Shown in pieces: positions 36,691-45,257 of a stretch of DNA of 64,000 nt. Position numbers and translations under genes: made by a program. This DNA is from Lelliottia jeotgali. Its GTDB lineage: Bacteria; Pseudomonadota; Gammaproteobacteria; Enterobacterales; Enterobacteriaceae. Within the stretch, counting starts at the first letter, position 1. Each line of letters opens with the position of its first letter. The notes beneath the pieces were generated by a model. It had not been told where the DNA came from, made no database searches, and saw only the letters and a list, made by a program, of their open reading frames with translations. Where the stretch lies: the NCBI GenBank assembly GCA_002271215.1, contig CP018628.1:2170001-2234000 (forward strand). The letters are read 5' to 3'.

Positions 36691-37365
36691 ATGCGTACTC
36701 AGACTTTATTTAAAGTTGCAGCGCTCTCTGGCCTGCTGGCATTAGCGGGCTGTGCGTCCAAAGTGGCGCAACCCGATCAATATTCGGGCTTTTTAAAAGA
36801 TTATTCAGGCTTGCAGCAAACGACGTCAGCGACCGGTAAACCGACGCTGCGCTGGGTCGATCCATCCTACAAACCGTCTAATTACGACAATATCGTCTGG
36901 AACCCAATTACCTATTATCCGGTCCCTAAACCGACCACACAGGTAGGGCAAAAACTGCTGGATGATCTGTTGGCTTACACCAACACCAAAATGAAAGCGG
37001 CTATTGGGCAGACGAAACCTCTGGTGACCACCCCTGGGCCGCGTAGCCTCATCTTCCGTGGCGCTGTCACCGGTGTAAGCTCGAAGAAAGAAGGTCTGCA
37101 ATTCTATGAAGTGGTCCCGGTTGCTCTGGTCGTAGCCGGTACGCAAATGGCGACGGGACACCGTACAATGGATACCCATCTCTATTTCGAAGGTGAGCTG
37201 ATCGATGCTTCAACGGGTAAACCGGTTATCAAGGTGGTTCGTAAAGGCGAAGGTAAAGAGCTGAACAACGAAAACGCACCGATGACGATTGCGACGTTGA
37301 AACAGGTTGTTGATGACATGGCGACGGATGCCACCATGTTTGATGTGAATAAGACCAGAAAATAA
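36691..37365 (+). CDS. ydcL: lipoprotein YdcL (DUF3313)
   Basis: A 224-aa lipoprotein equal to E. coli YdcL (222 aa). The lipobox LAGC places the lipidated cysteine at residue 21; alanine at +2 predicts the outer membrane. The mature domain is DUF3313, with the strongly conserved GLQFYEVVPVALVVAGTQMATGHRTMDT-type core (about residues 130-158). Function is unknown. AGGGAT-like sequence precedes the ATG. A strong bidirectional terminator separates it from the convergent DMT exporter gene. Confidence 0.95.
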   Translation: MRTQTLFKVAALSGLLALAGCASKVAQPDQYSGFLKDYSGLQQTTSATGKPTLRWVDPSYKPSNYDNIVWNPITYYPVPKPTTQVGQKLLDDLLAYTNTKMKAAIGQTKPLVTTPGPRSLIFRGAVTGVSSKKEGLQFYEVVPVALVVAGTQMATGHRTMDTHLYFEGELIDASTGKPVIKVVRKGEGKELNNENAPMTIATLKQVVDDMATDATMFDVNKTRK

Positions 37366-37371
37366 AATACT

Positions 37372-37396
37372 CACCGGCGGCATAGTGCCGCCGGTG
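37372..37396. terminator. bidirectional intrinsic terminator between ydcL and the DMT exporter
   Basis: CACCGGCGGCA and TGCCGCCGGTG form a perfect 11-bp stem with a 3-base loop, flanked by AAAATAC on the left and TATTTTA on the right. Confidence 0.9.
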
Positions 37397-37400
37397 TATT

Positions 37401-38297
37401 TTACGCCGTCCGTAGTCGCTTAAACCAGGTTTCCGGTTTCGTGAACATCACCATATTTCCCGTCAGAATCAGCAGCAATCCTGCCACGGCATTCATGTGC
37501 CAGACGTAGCCTTCGTATACCGTAGAAATCGACAGCGCGACCAGCGGGAACAACAGGGTGCTGTACGCCGCTTTACCGGCGCCAATTCGCCCGACCAGCG
37601 TAAAGTACACGCCAAAGGCTATGACCGAGCCGAAAATTGCCAGATACAGCAGCGCACTGATGTAGCTCACTGTCCATTGAGGCATGAAACTGTCGCCGCG
37701 CACCAGCGCAATCACGCCCATCACCAGCGTGCCGTACATCATCGCCCAGGCGTTGGTGGTCATGGTTTCCAGACCGTTACGCTGATGGCGCAGGCTGATC
37801 ATATTCCCCAGCGAGAAGCCGTAGGTTCCGAGCGCCGACAGGCCAATGCCCAGCAGCAGCTCATGGCTCCAGCCGCTGGCGAGCAGATCGTCCCAGAAGA
37901 GGGTGATGATCCCTAATAATCCAAGAATAGCGGCGGTCCAGAAACGTGCCGGTGGGCGCTGGCCAAAGAAAATAAAGCTGTTAATGGCGTTATACAGCAC
38001 CGCCATCGAGAAAATGACCGACTCAAGACCGGTATTGATAAACTTCGCCGCGGTATAAAAACACCAGAAGTTAAAGCAAAACACGCAGCAGCCCTGAATC
38101 ATACAGAACAGGTGATCGCGCATCGCCATTTTGCGCAAACGTCCCAATGCCAGCAGGACAATCATCATAGTGGCGCTCGCCACGGCAAAACGCCAGAAGA
38201 TGGAGACGGGAGCCGCGACCGGCCCTTGTTGCAGGAAAATCGCAATCCACGTCGTTCCCCAGATAACCACCACCAGTCCATACAAAAGTGCGTTCAT
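37401..38297 (-). CDS. EamA/DMT-superfamily transporter
   Basis: A 298-aa inner-membrane protein with ten hydrophobic segments in two EamA repeats (first repeat begins LYGLVVVIWGTTWIA, second begins LGIGLSALGTYGFSLGN). Family members export amino acids and metabolites; the substrate is unknown. AGAGAG is the likely ribosome-binding site. It diverges from an AraC-type regulator gene 171 bases away, so the regulator may control it. It is not one of the characterised E. coli EamA-family exporters I can name with confidence. Confidence 0.88.
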   Translation of the reverse strand: MNALLYGLVVVIWGTTWIAIFLQQGPVAAPVSIFWRFAVASATMMIVLLALGRLRKMAMRDHLFCMIQGCCVFCFNFWCFYTAAKFINTGLESVIFSMAVLYNAINSFIFFGQRPPARFWTAAILGLLGIITLFWDDLLASGWSHELLLGIGLSALGTYGFSLGNMISLRHQRNGLETMTTNAWAMMYGTLVMGVIALVRGDSFMPQWTVSYISALLYLAIFGSVIAFGVYFTLVGRIGAGKAAYSTLLFPLVALSISTVYEGYVWHMNAVAGLLLILTGNMVMFTKPETWFKRLRTA

Positions 38298-38468
38298 TTT
38301 TCTCTCTTATCAAACCGCAAAAAAGCAGTATGACGTGAGCCACACAGCCCGGCTTTCAGCATCTTGCGGCTGACTTGCAGAATCTTGCGCTTTTTTATGG
38401 TGACAACGCTGGTATCGCGGGGCAACACTTCTTAGACTAACGATCTCTTTCATTACCAGCTGACGGAT

Positions 38469-39341
38469 ATGTCTCGCGCTTACGACACCTTTGAAACGCT
38501 TCGCCAACAAAATGCCGTGCTGCGGGAAACGGTCGCGCTGAATTCGGGCATCCAGCTGGCGGCGTGGTACAACAAGCACGATACGGTCACGGTAAAAAGT
38601 AACCACCACACCCTGAGTTTGTACGTGGCCGATGGTTATGAGAGCTACCACAAAACTAACAGCGGCTGGAAAAACGGCGGTGGGCCAGACCGTTTTTGCC
38701 TGATGCCGAAAGAGAGCGAGTCGAGCTGGGATATCCGTGATGATTTGTCATTTGTGCATCTTTACTGCACCGATGAGCATCTGCGGGAGATTGGCGAAAA
38801 AATCTGGGATAAAAGCCCGGCCGGGATTTCACTGGACGAAAAAACCTTCGCCAGCGATCCAAAAATCGCCATGCTTTACCGCCAGTTTTTGCTCGGCTGC
38901 GACTGGCAGCAGCAGGCGAATCAGCTGACGTTAAGCACCGCCAGCACCTTGCTGTTGACCCACTTGATCCAACATTATTCCAGCGTTCAGTGGAAGTTAC
39001 CGGTGGTGACAGGCGGACTGTCGCCGTTCGTTCTGCGCAATGTGCTGGCCTATATTGACGAAAATCTTTCACAAGCCTTAACGCTTGCTGAACTCGCTGC
39101 GATTGCGGCATTGAGCGAATACCATTTTGCCCGCATGTTCCGCCAGTCTATGAACATGGCTCCGCATCAGTACGTCATGCAGCAGCGGATGGAAAAGGCA
39201 AAAGGTCTGGTGCAATTCTCGCAGCAACCACTGACCGACATCGCGCTGGCCTGCGGTTTTAGCTCGGCCAGCCACTTTAGCAACCGATTTAAGGCGACAA
39301 CCGGATTCACCCCCTCGCAGCTACGCGCGGCGAAAGCGTGA
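38469..39341 (+). CDS. AraC-family transcriptional regulator
   Basis: A 290-aa regulator with an N-terminal cupin-like sensing domain (about residues 1-170) and a C-terminal double helix-turn-helix of AraC type (about 190-288): LTLAELAAIAALSEYHFARMF for the first and LTDIALACGFSSASHFSNRFK for the second, ending in GFTPSQLR. The ligand is unknown. Divergent from the DMT exporter gene, which is the likeliest target. Its last 21 bases overlap the convergent ydcO gene. Confidence 0.9.
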   Translation: MSRAYDTFETLRQQNAVLRETVALNSGIQLAAWYNKHDTVTVKSNHHTLSLYVADGYESYHKTNSGWKNGGGPDRFCLMPKESESSWDIRDDLSFVHLYCTDEHLREIGEKIWDKSPAGISLDEKTFASDPKIAMLYRQFLLGCDWQQQANQLTLSTASTLLLTHLIQHYSSVQWKLPVVTGGLSPFVLRNVLAYIDENLSQALTLAELAAIAALSEYHFARMFRQSMNMAPHQYVMQQRMEKAKGLVQFSQQPLTDIALACGFSSASHFSNRFKATTGFTPSQLRAAKA

Positions 39342-40487
39342 GAACGCGGTAAAGCAGATCCCGCCCGCCACCAGTCCCCAGAATGCCGAACCTATTCCAA
39401 GCAGCGTCACGCCGCTGGCTGTGACCAGAAAGGTCACGATGGCCGCGTCGCGCTCAGCCTCAAGTTGTAACGCCTGATATAAACTGCCGCTGATCGTCCC
39501 CAGCAACGCCAGCCCGGCCAACGTCTGGATCCAGCTCACGGGCAGCGCCGCCATCAGGGCAGTAATGGAACCGCCAAAAATCCCTGCCAGCAAATAAAAC
39601 ACGCCAGCCGCCGCCGCGGCCAGCCAGCGTTTTTGCGCATCCGGATGCGCGTCCGGGCTTTGACAGATGGCGGCGGTGATCGCGGCAATGCAGATGGAAT
39701 AGACGCCGAAAGGCGAGAACAGCAGGGCCAGTGCGCCCGTAAATATGATTAACGGCGAGACGGCAACCGGATAACCAGAGGCTTTCATGGTGGCGAAACC
39801 GGGCGCATTTTGTGAGGCCATCGTCACCAGGAAAAACGGCAGGCCGATACTGATAAGCGTGGTAAAGGTAAATTTTGGCGCGATAAACTCCGGCATGACC
39901 ACCTTAAAGGCGAGATTGTTAGTGACAACGTCACCTCCAGCCCAGGCCGTGACGCTCCCTACCAACAGAGTGGCGACAATGGCATAACGTGGAACGAAGG
40001 TTTTGGCTATCAGCCACGCCAGCAACATGCTTCCGCACAGCAGGAAATGCCCTTCCAGATTTGTGAACGCCTGCAGGCCAAATCGCAGCAGCACACCTGC
40101 CAGCATCGCCGCCGCCAGGGTATGCGGGATAATCTTCATCAGTCTGGCAAACAGTCCAGTCAAACCGCAGAGTAAAATCAGGGCGTTAGCGAAAATAAAA
40201 ATACCGATGGTTTCCGCAAGCGTCACGCCCTGTAAGCTGGTGGCAAGCAGGGCGGCACCAGGCGTTGACCAGGCGGTTAACACCGGCGCTTTGTACCAAA
40301 GGGAAAGTGCTAATGTGCTAACACCCATGCCGATACCGAGCGCGGTCATCCAGCCTGCAATTTGGTGAGGCGTTGCGCCAGCTGCCGCCGCAGCCTGCCA
40401 GATAATGGCGGCAGAACTGGCGTAACCGACCAGAACCGCGACGAAACCGGCCAGGATCGCAGGAAAAAGAGAAGATGAACTGCGCAT
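39321..40487 (-). CDS. ydcO: BenE-family benzoate/H+ symporter-like protein YdcO
   Basis: A 388-aa membrane protein (E. coli YdcO 391 aa) of the BenE family, with about 12 to 14 helices. Family members import benzoate, but the enterobacterial substrate is not established. The signature TMASQNAPGFATMKASGYPV and the SPFGVYSICIAAITAAICQSPDAHPD-type region are conserved. The ATG at 40487 has CGGAGT upstream and matches the family N-terminus; an in-frame extension to 40568 crosses the operator repeats and was rejected. Divergent from ydcN, whose product probably controls it. Confidence 0.93.
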   Translation of the reverse strand: MRSSSSLFPAILAGFVAVLVGYASSAAIIWQAAAAAGATPHQIAGWMTALGIGMGVSTLALSLWYKAPVLTAWSTPGAALLATSLQGVTLAETIGIFIFANALILLCGLTGLFARLMKIIPHTLAAAMLAGVLLRFGLQAFTNLEGHFLLCGSMLLAWLIAKTFVPRYAIVATLLVGSVTAWAGGDVVTNNLAFKVVMPEFIAPKFTFTTLISIGLPFFLVTMASQNAPGFATMKASGYPVAVSPLIIFTGALALLFSPFGVYSICIAAITAAICQSPDAHPDAQKRWLAAAAAGVFYLLAGIFGGSITALMAALPVSWIQTLAGLALLGTISGSLYQALQLEAERDAAIVTFLVTASGVTLLGIGSAFWGLVAGGICFTAFSRFRRA

Positions 40488-40499
40488 GAAAACTCCGTT

Positions 40500-40545
40500 G
40501 TGCGTTATAGCGTCCGTGCAAAGGTAACACTGTGCGCTATAGCGT
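40500..40545. promoter_or_regulatory. paired operator-like repeats between ydcO and ydcN
   Basis: GTGCGTTATAGCGT (40500-40513) and GTGCGCTATAGCGT (40532-40545) are the same 14-base word with one change, spaced 32 bases apart (three helical turns). The second contains the perfect palindrome CGCTATAGCG. They lie between the divergent start codons and probably bind the adjacent XRE-cupin regulator YdcN. Confidence 0.65.
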
Positions 40546-40579
40546 ACAAGTGGTACACTTCGCCGCAACGGGAGGATCT

Positions 40580-41107
40580 ATGAATATCACTGAACATCTT
40601 GCCTCAACGCTGAAAACTGAGCGTCAGGCGCGAGGCTGGAGCCTGTCAAAACTGGCCGACGAGACGGGCGTGTCGAAAGCGATGCTCGGACAAATCGAGC
40701 GCAACGAGTCCAGCCCGACCGTCTCTACGCTGTGGAAAATCGCCACGGGTTTGAACGTTCCGTTTTCGGCATTTATTACGCCGGAAGCCCATCCGCAGCC
40801 GGTTTTCGATCCTCAAGAGCAGGCGATGGTGGTCAAACCGCTGTTCCCCTGGGATGACGCGCTTAAGTTTGATCATTTCTCGATTACCCTCGCGCCCGGT
40901 GCCTTGAGTGAATCCACGCCGCACGAAGCCGGTGTGATTGAACATGTGGTGGTGATCAGCGGAGAACTGGATATGTGTATTGAAGGAGTCTGGCGCACGA
41001 TTTTGCCTGATTCAGGCCTGCGTTTTGCAGGGGACAAACCCCATGCCTATCGCAACAGCAGCAGCCAGACGGTGCACTTTCATTCGTTGATTCATTATCC
41101 CCGTTAA
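40580..41107 (+). CDS. ydcN: XRE-cupin transcriptional regulator YdcN
   Basis: A 175-aa regulator similar to E. coli YdcN (178 aa). An N-terminal XRE helix-turn-helix (about residues 8-62; WSLSKLADETGVSKAMLGQIER) is joined to a C-terminal cupin (about 100-173; VIEHVVVISGELDM and the metal-site-like HAYRNSSSQTVHFHSL). The ligand is unknown. The ATG has GGAGG 5 bases upstream; an in-frame ATG at 40532 lies inside the operator repeat and was rejected. It is divergent from ydcO, its probable target together with its own gene. Confidence 0.94.
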   Translation: MNITEHLASTLKTERQARGWSLSKLADETGVSKAMLGQIERNESSPTVSTLWKIATGLNVPFSAFITPEAHPQPVFDPQEQAMVVKPLFPWDDALKFDHFSITLAPGALSESTPHEAGVIEHVVVISGELDMCIEGVWRTILPDSGLRFAGDKPHAYRNSSSQTVHFHSLIHYPR

Positions 41108-41187
41108 AGGTACGCAAAACGGTTTCGCTGTCGTAGACTTCTGACTACAATAGCCGCCATTTTGACCATAACGGATAACGACGAAGT

Positions 41188-43152
41188 ATGCGCCTGCAAT
41201 CCCATCATCTTGAACTCTTAAGCCCGGCCCGTGACGCCTCGATTGCCCGCGAGGCAATTCTGCACGGTGCAGACGCGGTCTATATCGGCGGTCCTGGCTT
41301 TGGCGCTCGCCATAATGCCAGCAACAGCCTGCGCGATATCGCTGAGCTGGTGCCGTTTGCCCACCGATTTGGGGCGAAAGTGTTCGTGACCCTGAACACT
41401 ATTCTTCATGATGATGAACTTGAGCCTGCGCAACGCCTGATTACCGATTTATACCAGACCGGCGTCGATGCCCTGATCGTTCAGGACATGGGCGTGCTCG
41501 AACTGGATATTCCTCCGATTGAACTGCATGCCAGCACCCAGTGCGATATTCGTACCGTCGAAAAAGCGAAATTCCTGTCTGACGTTGGTTTCACCCAGAT
41601 CGTGCTGGCGCGCGAGCTGAATCTGAATCAAATCCGCGATATTCACCAGGCGACAGACGCCACCATTGAATTTTTCATTCACGGTGCGCTGTGTGTGGCT
41701 TATTCCGGGCAGTGCAACATTTCCCACGCCCAGACCGGGCGCAGCGCCAACCGTGGCGACTGCTCTCAGGCGTGTCGTCTGCCGTATACGCTGAAAGACG
41801 ATCAGGGCCGCGTCGTGGCTTTTGAAAAACACCTCCTGTCGATGAAAGATAACGATCAAACCGCAAACCTCGCGGCATTGATCGACGCGGGTGTGCGCTC
41901 CTTCAAAATTGAAGGGCGATATAAAGACATGAGCTACGTGAAAAATATCACGGCGCACTACCGCCAGATGCTGGACGCCATTATTGAAGACCGAAACGAT
42001 CTGGCGCGCGCGTCCGCCGGGCGTACCGAGCATTTCTTCATTCCGTCCACCGATAAAACCTTTCATCGCGGCAGCACCGATTACTTTGTGAATGCGCGTA
42101 AAGACGATATCGGCGCCTTCGATTCACCCAAGTTTATCGGCCTGCCGGTCGGTGAAGTGCTGAAAGTGTCCAAAGACCATCTCGACGTGAAAGTGACCGA
42201 AACGCTGGCGAACGGCGATGGTCTGAACGTGATGATCAAGCGTGAAATCGTCGGTTTCCGTGCGAATACGGTGGAGAAAACCGGCGAAAATCAGTATCGC
42301 GTCTGGCCAAATGAAATGCCTGCCGATCTGTATAAAGCGCGTCCGAACGCGGCGCTGAATCGCAACCTGGATCACAACTGGCAGCAGGCGTTGCTGAAAA
42401 CCTCCAGTGAGCGCCGGATTGCCGTCGATATCGAACTGGGCGGCTGGGAAGAGCAGCTGATCCTGACCATGACCAGCGAAGACGGCGTGAGTGTTACACA
42501 TACGCTGGACGGTCAGTTTGAAGAGGCCAACAACGCCGAGAAAGCGCTGAACAGCCTGAAAGACGGCGTAGCGAAGCTTGGGCAGACTATTTATTACGCG
42601 CGTGATATTCAGGTGAACCTGCCTGCGGCGCTGTTTGTTCCGAACAGTCTGCTAAACCAGTTCCGCCGCGAAACCGCAGAAATGCTTGATGATGCGCGAC
42701 TGGCAAACTATCCGCGCGGCAGCCGCAAAGCGGTATCCGATCCTGCGCCGGTTTATCCGGATTCACACTTGTCATTCCTTGCAAACGTGTACAACCACAA
42801 AGCGCGGGAGTTTTACCATCGCTATGGCGTCCAACTGATTGATGCAGCGTATGAGGCGCACGAAGAGAAGGGCGACGTGCCGGTGATGATCACCAAGCAC
42901 TGCCTGCGTTTTGCCTTCAACCTGTGTCCGAAACAGGCCAAAGGCAATATTAAAAGCTGGAAAGCAACGCCGATGCAGCTGGTGAATGGCGATGAAGTTC
43001 TGACGCTGAAATTTGACTGCCGCCCGTGTGAAATGCACGTAATTGGCAAGATGAAAAATCACATCTTCAAGATGCCACAGCCGGGAAGCGTGGTGGCCTC
43101 TGTGAGTCCTGACGATCTCATGAAGACCCTGCCAAAGCGCAAAGGCGCTTAA
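41188..43152 (+). CDS. rlhA: 23S rRNA 5-hydroxycytidine C2501 synthase RlhA (U32 peptidase family)
   Basis: A 654-aa protein equal to E. coli RlhA (formerly YdcP, 653 aa), which with an iron-sulfur cluster and prephenate-dependent chemistry hydroxylates C2501 of 23S rRNA. The U32 cysteine cluster is C169, C176, C192 and C196 (GALCVAYSGQC, then GDCSQAC). The N-terminal TIM-barrel begins HHLELLSPARD, and a C-terminal RlhA-specific extension ends FDCRPCEMHVIGKMK. The convergent yncJ gene ends at the very next base. Confidence 0.97.
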   Translation: MRLQSHHLELLSPARDASIAREAILHGADAVYIGGPGFGARHNASNSLRDIAELVPFAHRFGAKVFVTLNTILHDDELEPAQRLITDLYQTGVDALIVQDMGVLELDIPPIELHASTQCDIRTVEKAKFLSDVGFTQIVLARELNLNQIRDIHQATDATIEFFIHGALCVAYSGQCNISHAQTGRSANRGDCSQACRLPYTLKDDQGRVVAFEKHLLSMKDNDQTANLAALIDAGVRSFKIEGRYKDMSYVKNITAHYRQMLDAIIEDRNDLARASAGRTEHFFIPSTDKTFHRGSTDYFVNARKDDIGAFDSPKFIGLPVGEVLKVSKDHLDVKVTETLANGDGLNVMIKREIVGFRANTVEKTGENQYRVWPNEMPADLYKARPNAALNRNLDHNWQQALLKTSSERRIAVDIELGGWEEQLILTMTSEDGVSVTHTLDGQFEEANNAEKALNSLKDGVAKLGQTIYYARDIQVNLPAALFVPNSLLNQFRRETAEMLDDARLANYPRGSRKAVSDPAPVYPDSHLSFLANVYNHKAREFYHRYGVQLIDAAYEAHEEKGDVPVMITKHCLRFAFNLCPKQAKGNIKSWKATPMQLVNGDEVLTLKFDCRPCEMHVIGKMKNHIFKMPQPGSVVASVSPDDLMKTLPKRKGA

Positions 43153-43383
43153 TCAGCGAAAATAGGTATCCGGTTTGCGCGACTTCTGCCAGTGATGGTG
43201 CTCGCGCAAACCTTCCGCTGACTCTTCTGCCACACTCCGCAGTTCATCACTGTCCGCCGCATGACGTAGCTGGTGGTCTGCATTCTGTACCCACAAATAT
43301 TCATGCCCTTTATGTCCTGCCATTAATTGACCTGAAAATAGCGCACAGGTTAGTAGTATGAAAACCAAACTTGTTTTAACCAT
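43153..43383 (-). CDS. yncJ: YncJ, small secreted protein (DUF2554)
   Basis: A 76-aa protein equal in length to E. coli YncJ. A signal peptide (MVKTSLVFILLTCALFSGQLMA, cleaved before GHKGHEYLW) is followed by a charged 54-residue mature domain with conserved HQLRHAADSDELR and AEESAEGLREH. E. coli reports link it to the sigma-E/Cpx envelope response; function is unknown. Its stop codon abuts the rlhA stop with no gap. Confidence 0.93.
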   Translation of the reverse strand: MVKTSLVFILLTCALFSGQLMAGHKGHEYLWVQNADHQLRHAADSDELRSVAEESAEGLREHHHWQKSRKPDTYFR

Positions 43384-43570
43384 TTCGTTACCACCGCATC
43401 ACATTTAGCGGCCATAATGCCAATAGTTTCGTTGGGTTATTATTTGATGATTTAAACTAACGCAAATAAATTGTCAATTTATGCGCTGAATTTACCGCAA
43501 GTCTATTTATGGACAATAAAAATCGGCTTCAGATTCTGGGATTTACTCTTTCAGGAGGCTGACAGGGATT

Positions 43571-43627
43571 ATGTATTTAGGAAAAGTCCGATATAATTGC
43601 CTTTTGACTATGGACCAGGTCGAGTAG
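43571..43627 (+). CDS. possible 18-aa leader ORF upstream of the 125-aa gene
   Basis: ATG at 43571 opens an 18-codon ORF whose TAG is immediately followed by the ATG of the next gene. AGGAGG lies 12 bases upstream and AGGG 3 bases upstream, neither ideally spaced. The abutting stop/start would permit translational coupling, but the ORF is short and may be chance. Confidence 0.2.
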   Translation: MYLGKVRYNCLLTMDQVE

Positions 43628-44005
43628 ATGAAACAAGCATTAACTATAACGTCGTTTTGTATTGCTGCAGCGGCAGTAGCGTATATCGGTTACACCTCTT
43701 TCACCGACAAACCAGAATTTCTCCAGGCCGCTGAAACGCGTGTCGGTTCATATTTGACCAGTGATGTCGGGCGCGTTTCCTGTAACAGTACCAAAGTGGC
43801 GGATCAGCACTGGCGTCTTGATTGCAGCACCCAGGCGAAAGGTAAGATATTCGAGTATTCCGTTTACCCTGCTGAGAATGCGCCTTATGCCGTCTCGCGT
43901 GCGTTTTATCTTGAGGCCGTCAATGAGAGCGCTATTCAAAGCGCCGGAGAAGGGCTCATGAAGTATCTGCAAATCAACACAACGGCGACGAATATTCAGT
44001 CGTAA
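43628..44005 (+). CDS. hypothetical membrane-anchored or secreted protein, 125 aa
   Basis: I do not recognise this protein. It has an N-terminal hydrophobic segment (about residues 5-24, alanine-rich, ending YIGYTSF) that could be an uncleaved anchor or signal, followed by about 100 soluble residues with two cysteines (VSCNST and LDCSTQ), which would form a disulfide in the periplasm. CAGGTCGAG upstream could serve as ribosome-binding site. The gene stands alone between yncJ and a convergent regulator gene; a 3' leader of about 130 bases with several hairpins and a good terminator follows. Confidence 0.7.
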   Translation: MKQALTITSFCIAAAAVAYIGYTSFTDKPEFLQAAETRVGSYLTSDVGRVSCNSTKVADQHWRLDCSTQAKGKIFEYSVYPAENAPYAVSRAFYLEAVNESAIQSAGEGLMKYLQINTTATNIQS

Positions 44006-44158
44006 CTAACAGGGTAAACCCTTTGTTTAGTGTTCATTTAAATTGTGGGTGTTAAGTTATTATCGATCCGCAACCGGTCATGGAATACCGGAACGTAGAT
44101 ACCAAAATATATATCTATCCATGCAAGCATTTACCGCCAGATTATGGCGGTTTTTTTT
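44006..44158 (+). ncRNA. candidate 3'-UTR or small RNA with intrinsic terminator
   Basis: After the 125-aa gene a 150-base non-coding stretch carries three successive hairpins: CCGGT/ACCGG (44074-44091), TAGATA/TATCTA (44096-44117) and ACCGCCA/TGGCGGT (44133-44151), the last followed by seven T, a textbook Rho-independent terminator. It may be just a long 3' UTR, or a 3'-derived small RNA. No known sRNA sequence was recognised. Confidence 0.35.
44133..44158 (+). terminator. intrinsic terminator
   Basis: ACCGCCA and TGGCGGT form a perfect 7-bp stem with a 5-base loop followed by TTTTTTT. Confidence 0.9.
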
Positions 44159-44167
44159 GCTTAAAAT

Positions 44168-45166
44168 TCAGCGTATTTCCTGCTGTCTGAGGCCTGAATT
44201 AACGCGTTTTCGATATTGTGTCGGAGACTCATTATAGTGCTGGCGAAAATGATGGCGCAGCGTTGCGGAATGGCCAAACCCCGTTTGCTCAGCGATGCTG
44301 TCGACGCTTAAACGACTGTTTTCCAGATACTCTTTTGCTCTCAGCAGGCGTTCGCTGAGCAGCCAGCGAGCGGGTGTTGTCCCGGTGGCACTGGCAAAGC
44401 GGCGTAAAAAAGTACGTTCGCTCATTCCAACGCGTCGGGCCAGAGAGCTTACGCTATGATTGACCGTCAGCTGCAGGTGCAGGAAATCAAACAGCTCGCC
44501 AAAACGCTGACTTTCTCTGAGTACTGCCACCGGACGCGTCACGTGCTGCGTTTGCGTTCCATCACGGTGCGGGGGGATAACCAGGCGCCTGGCAACGAGA
44601 TTTGCGGCATCTATTCCATAATCCCGGCGTACTACGTGCAAACAGAGATCGAGACCGGCGGCGCTCCCTGCGGACGTCAGGACCGTCCCTTCATCCTGAT
44701 ACAACACATCTTCAATCACCTGAATGGCCGGAAAGCGGGTCTTTAACGTCTCGGTATAACGCCAGTGCGTGGTGGCTTTGCGTCCGTCGAGCACACCCGC
44801 AGCGGCCAGAACGAACACCCCGGAACAAATCGAGAGCAGATGACTGCCGCGCGCATGGGCTTTGCGTAATGCCTCACACAGCGCAGGAGGAACCCTTTCA
44901 TCCGCACCTCGCCAGCCGGGGACCACAACCAGGCTGGCCTGTTCCAGTAACGACAGATCGCCGTCGGCCACTATCCTAATCCCGCCGGTGGCGCGCAGTT
45001 CTCCTTCTTCAACGCTGGCGACGCTAAAACGATACCAGTCGTTGCCCATTTCCGGGCGCGGCAGGCCAAAAACTTCTACCGCCACGCCAAACTCGAAGGT
45101 GCACAGGCCGTCATACGCCAGGACCACCACCAGCGGGCGCGATGCTTGTCGTAAGTTTGTCATCAT
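44168..45166 (-). CDS. GlxA/FtrA-type regulator: DJ-1/PfpI domain fused to AraC helix-turn-helix
   Basis: A 332-aa regulator with an N-terminal DJ-1/PfpI-like domain (about residues 10-185; the elbow ICSGVFVLAAAG carries the family's cysteine) and a C-terminal AraC DNA-binding domain (VSSLARRVGMSERTFLRRF and VDSIAEQTGFGHSATLRHHF). It matches the FtrA branch often found beside rhodanese-like genes. The start is uncertain: ATGs at 45163, 45166, 45184 and 45196 are in frame and none has a strong ribosome-binding site. It is divergent from a rhodanese gene 61-91 bases away, its probable target. Confidence 0.88.
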   Translation of the reverse strand: MMTNLRQASRPLVVVLAYDGLCTFEFGVAVEVFGLPRPEMGNDWYRFSVASVEEGELRATGGIRIVADGDLSLLEQASLVVVPGWRGADERVPPALCEALRKAHARGSHLLSICSGVFVLAAAGVLDGRKATTHWRYTETLKTRFPAIQVIEDVLYQDEGTVLTSAGSAAGLDLCLHVVRRDYGIDAANLVARRLVIPPHRDGTQTQHVTRPVAVLRESQRFGELFDFLHLQLTVNHSVSSLARRVGMSERTFLRRFASATGTTPARWLLSERLLRAKEYLENSRLSVDSIAEQTGFGHSATLRHHFRQHYNESPTQYRKRVNSGLRQQEIR

Positions 45167-45257
45167 TTTGCTGTTTTCTGGCATAACCGCAGGCATTCAC
45201 TGACTGAATTTTTGGATAACGTACTGTTAACACAAACGCCAAACTGGAGAAAGCACC

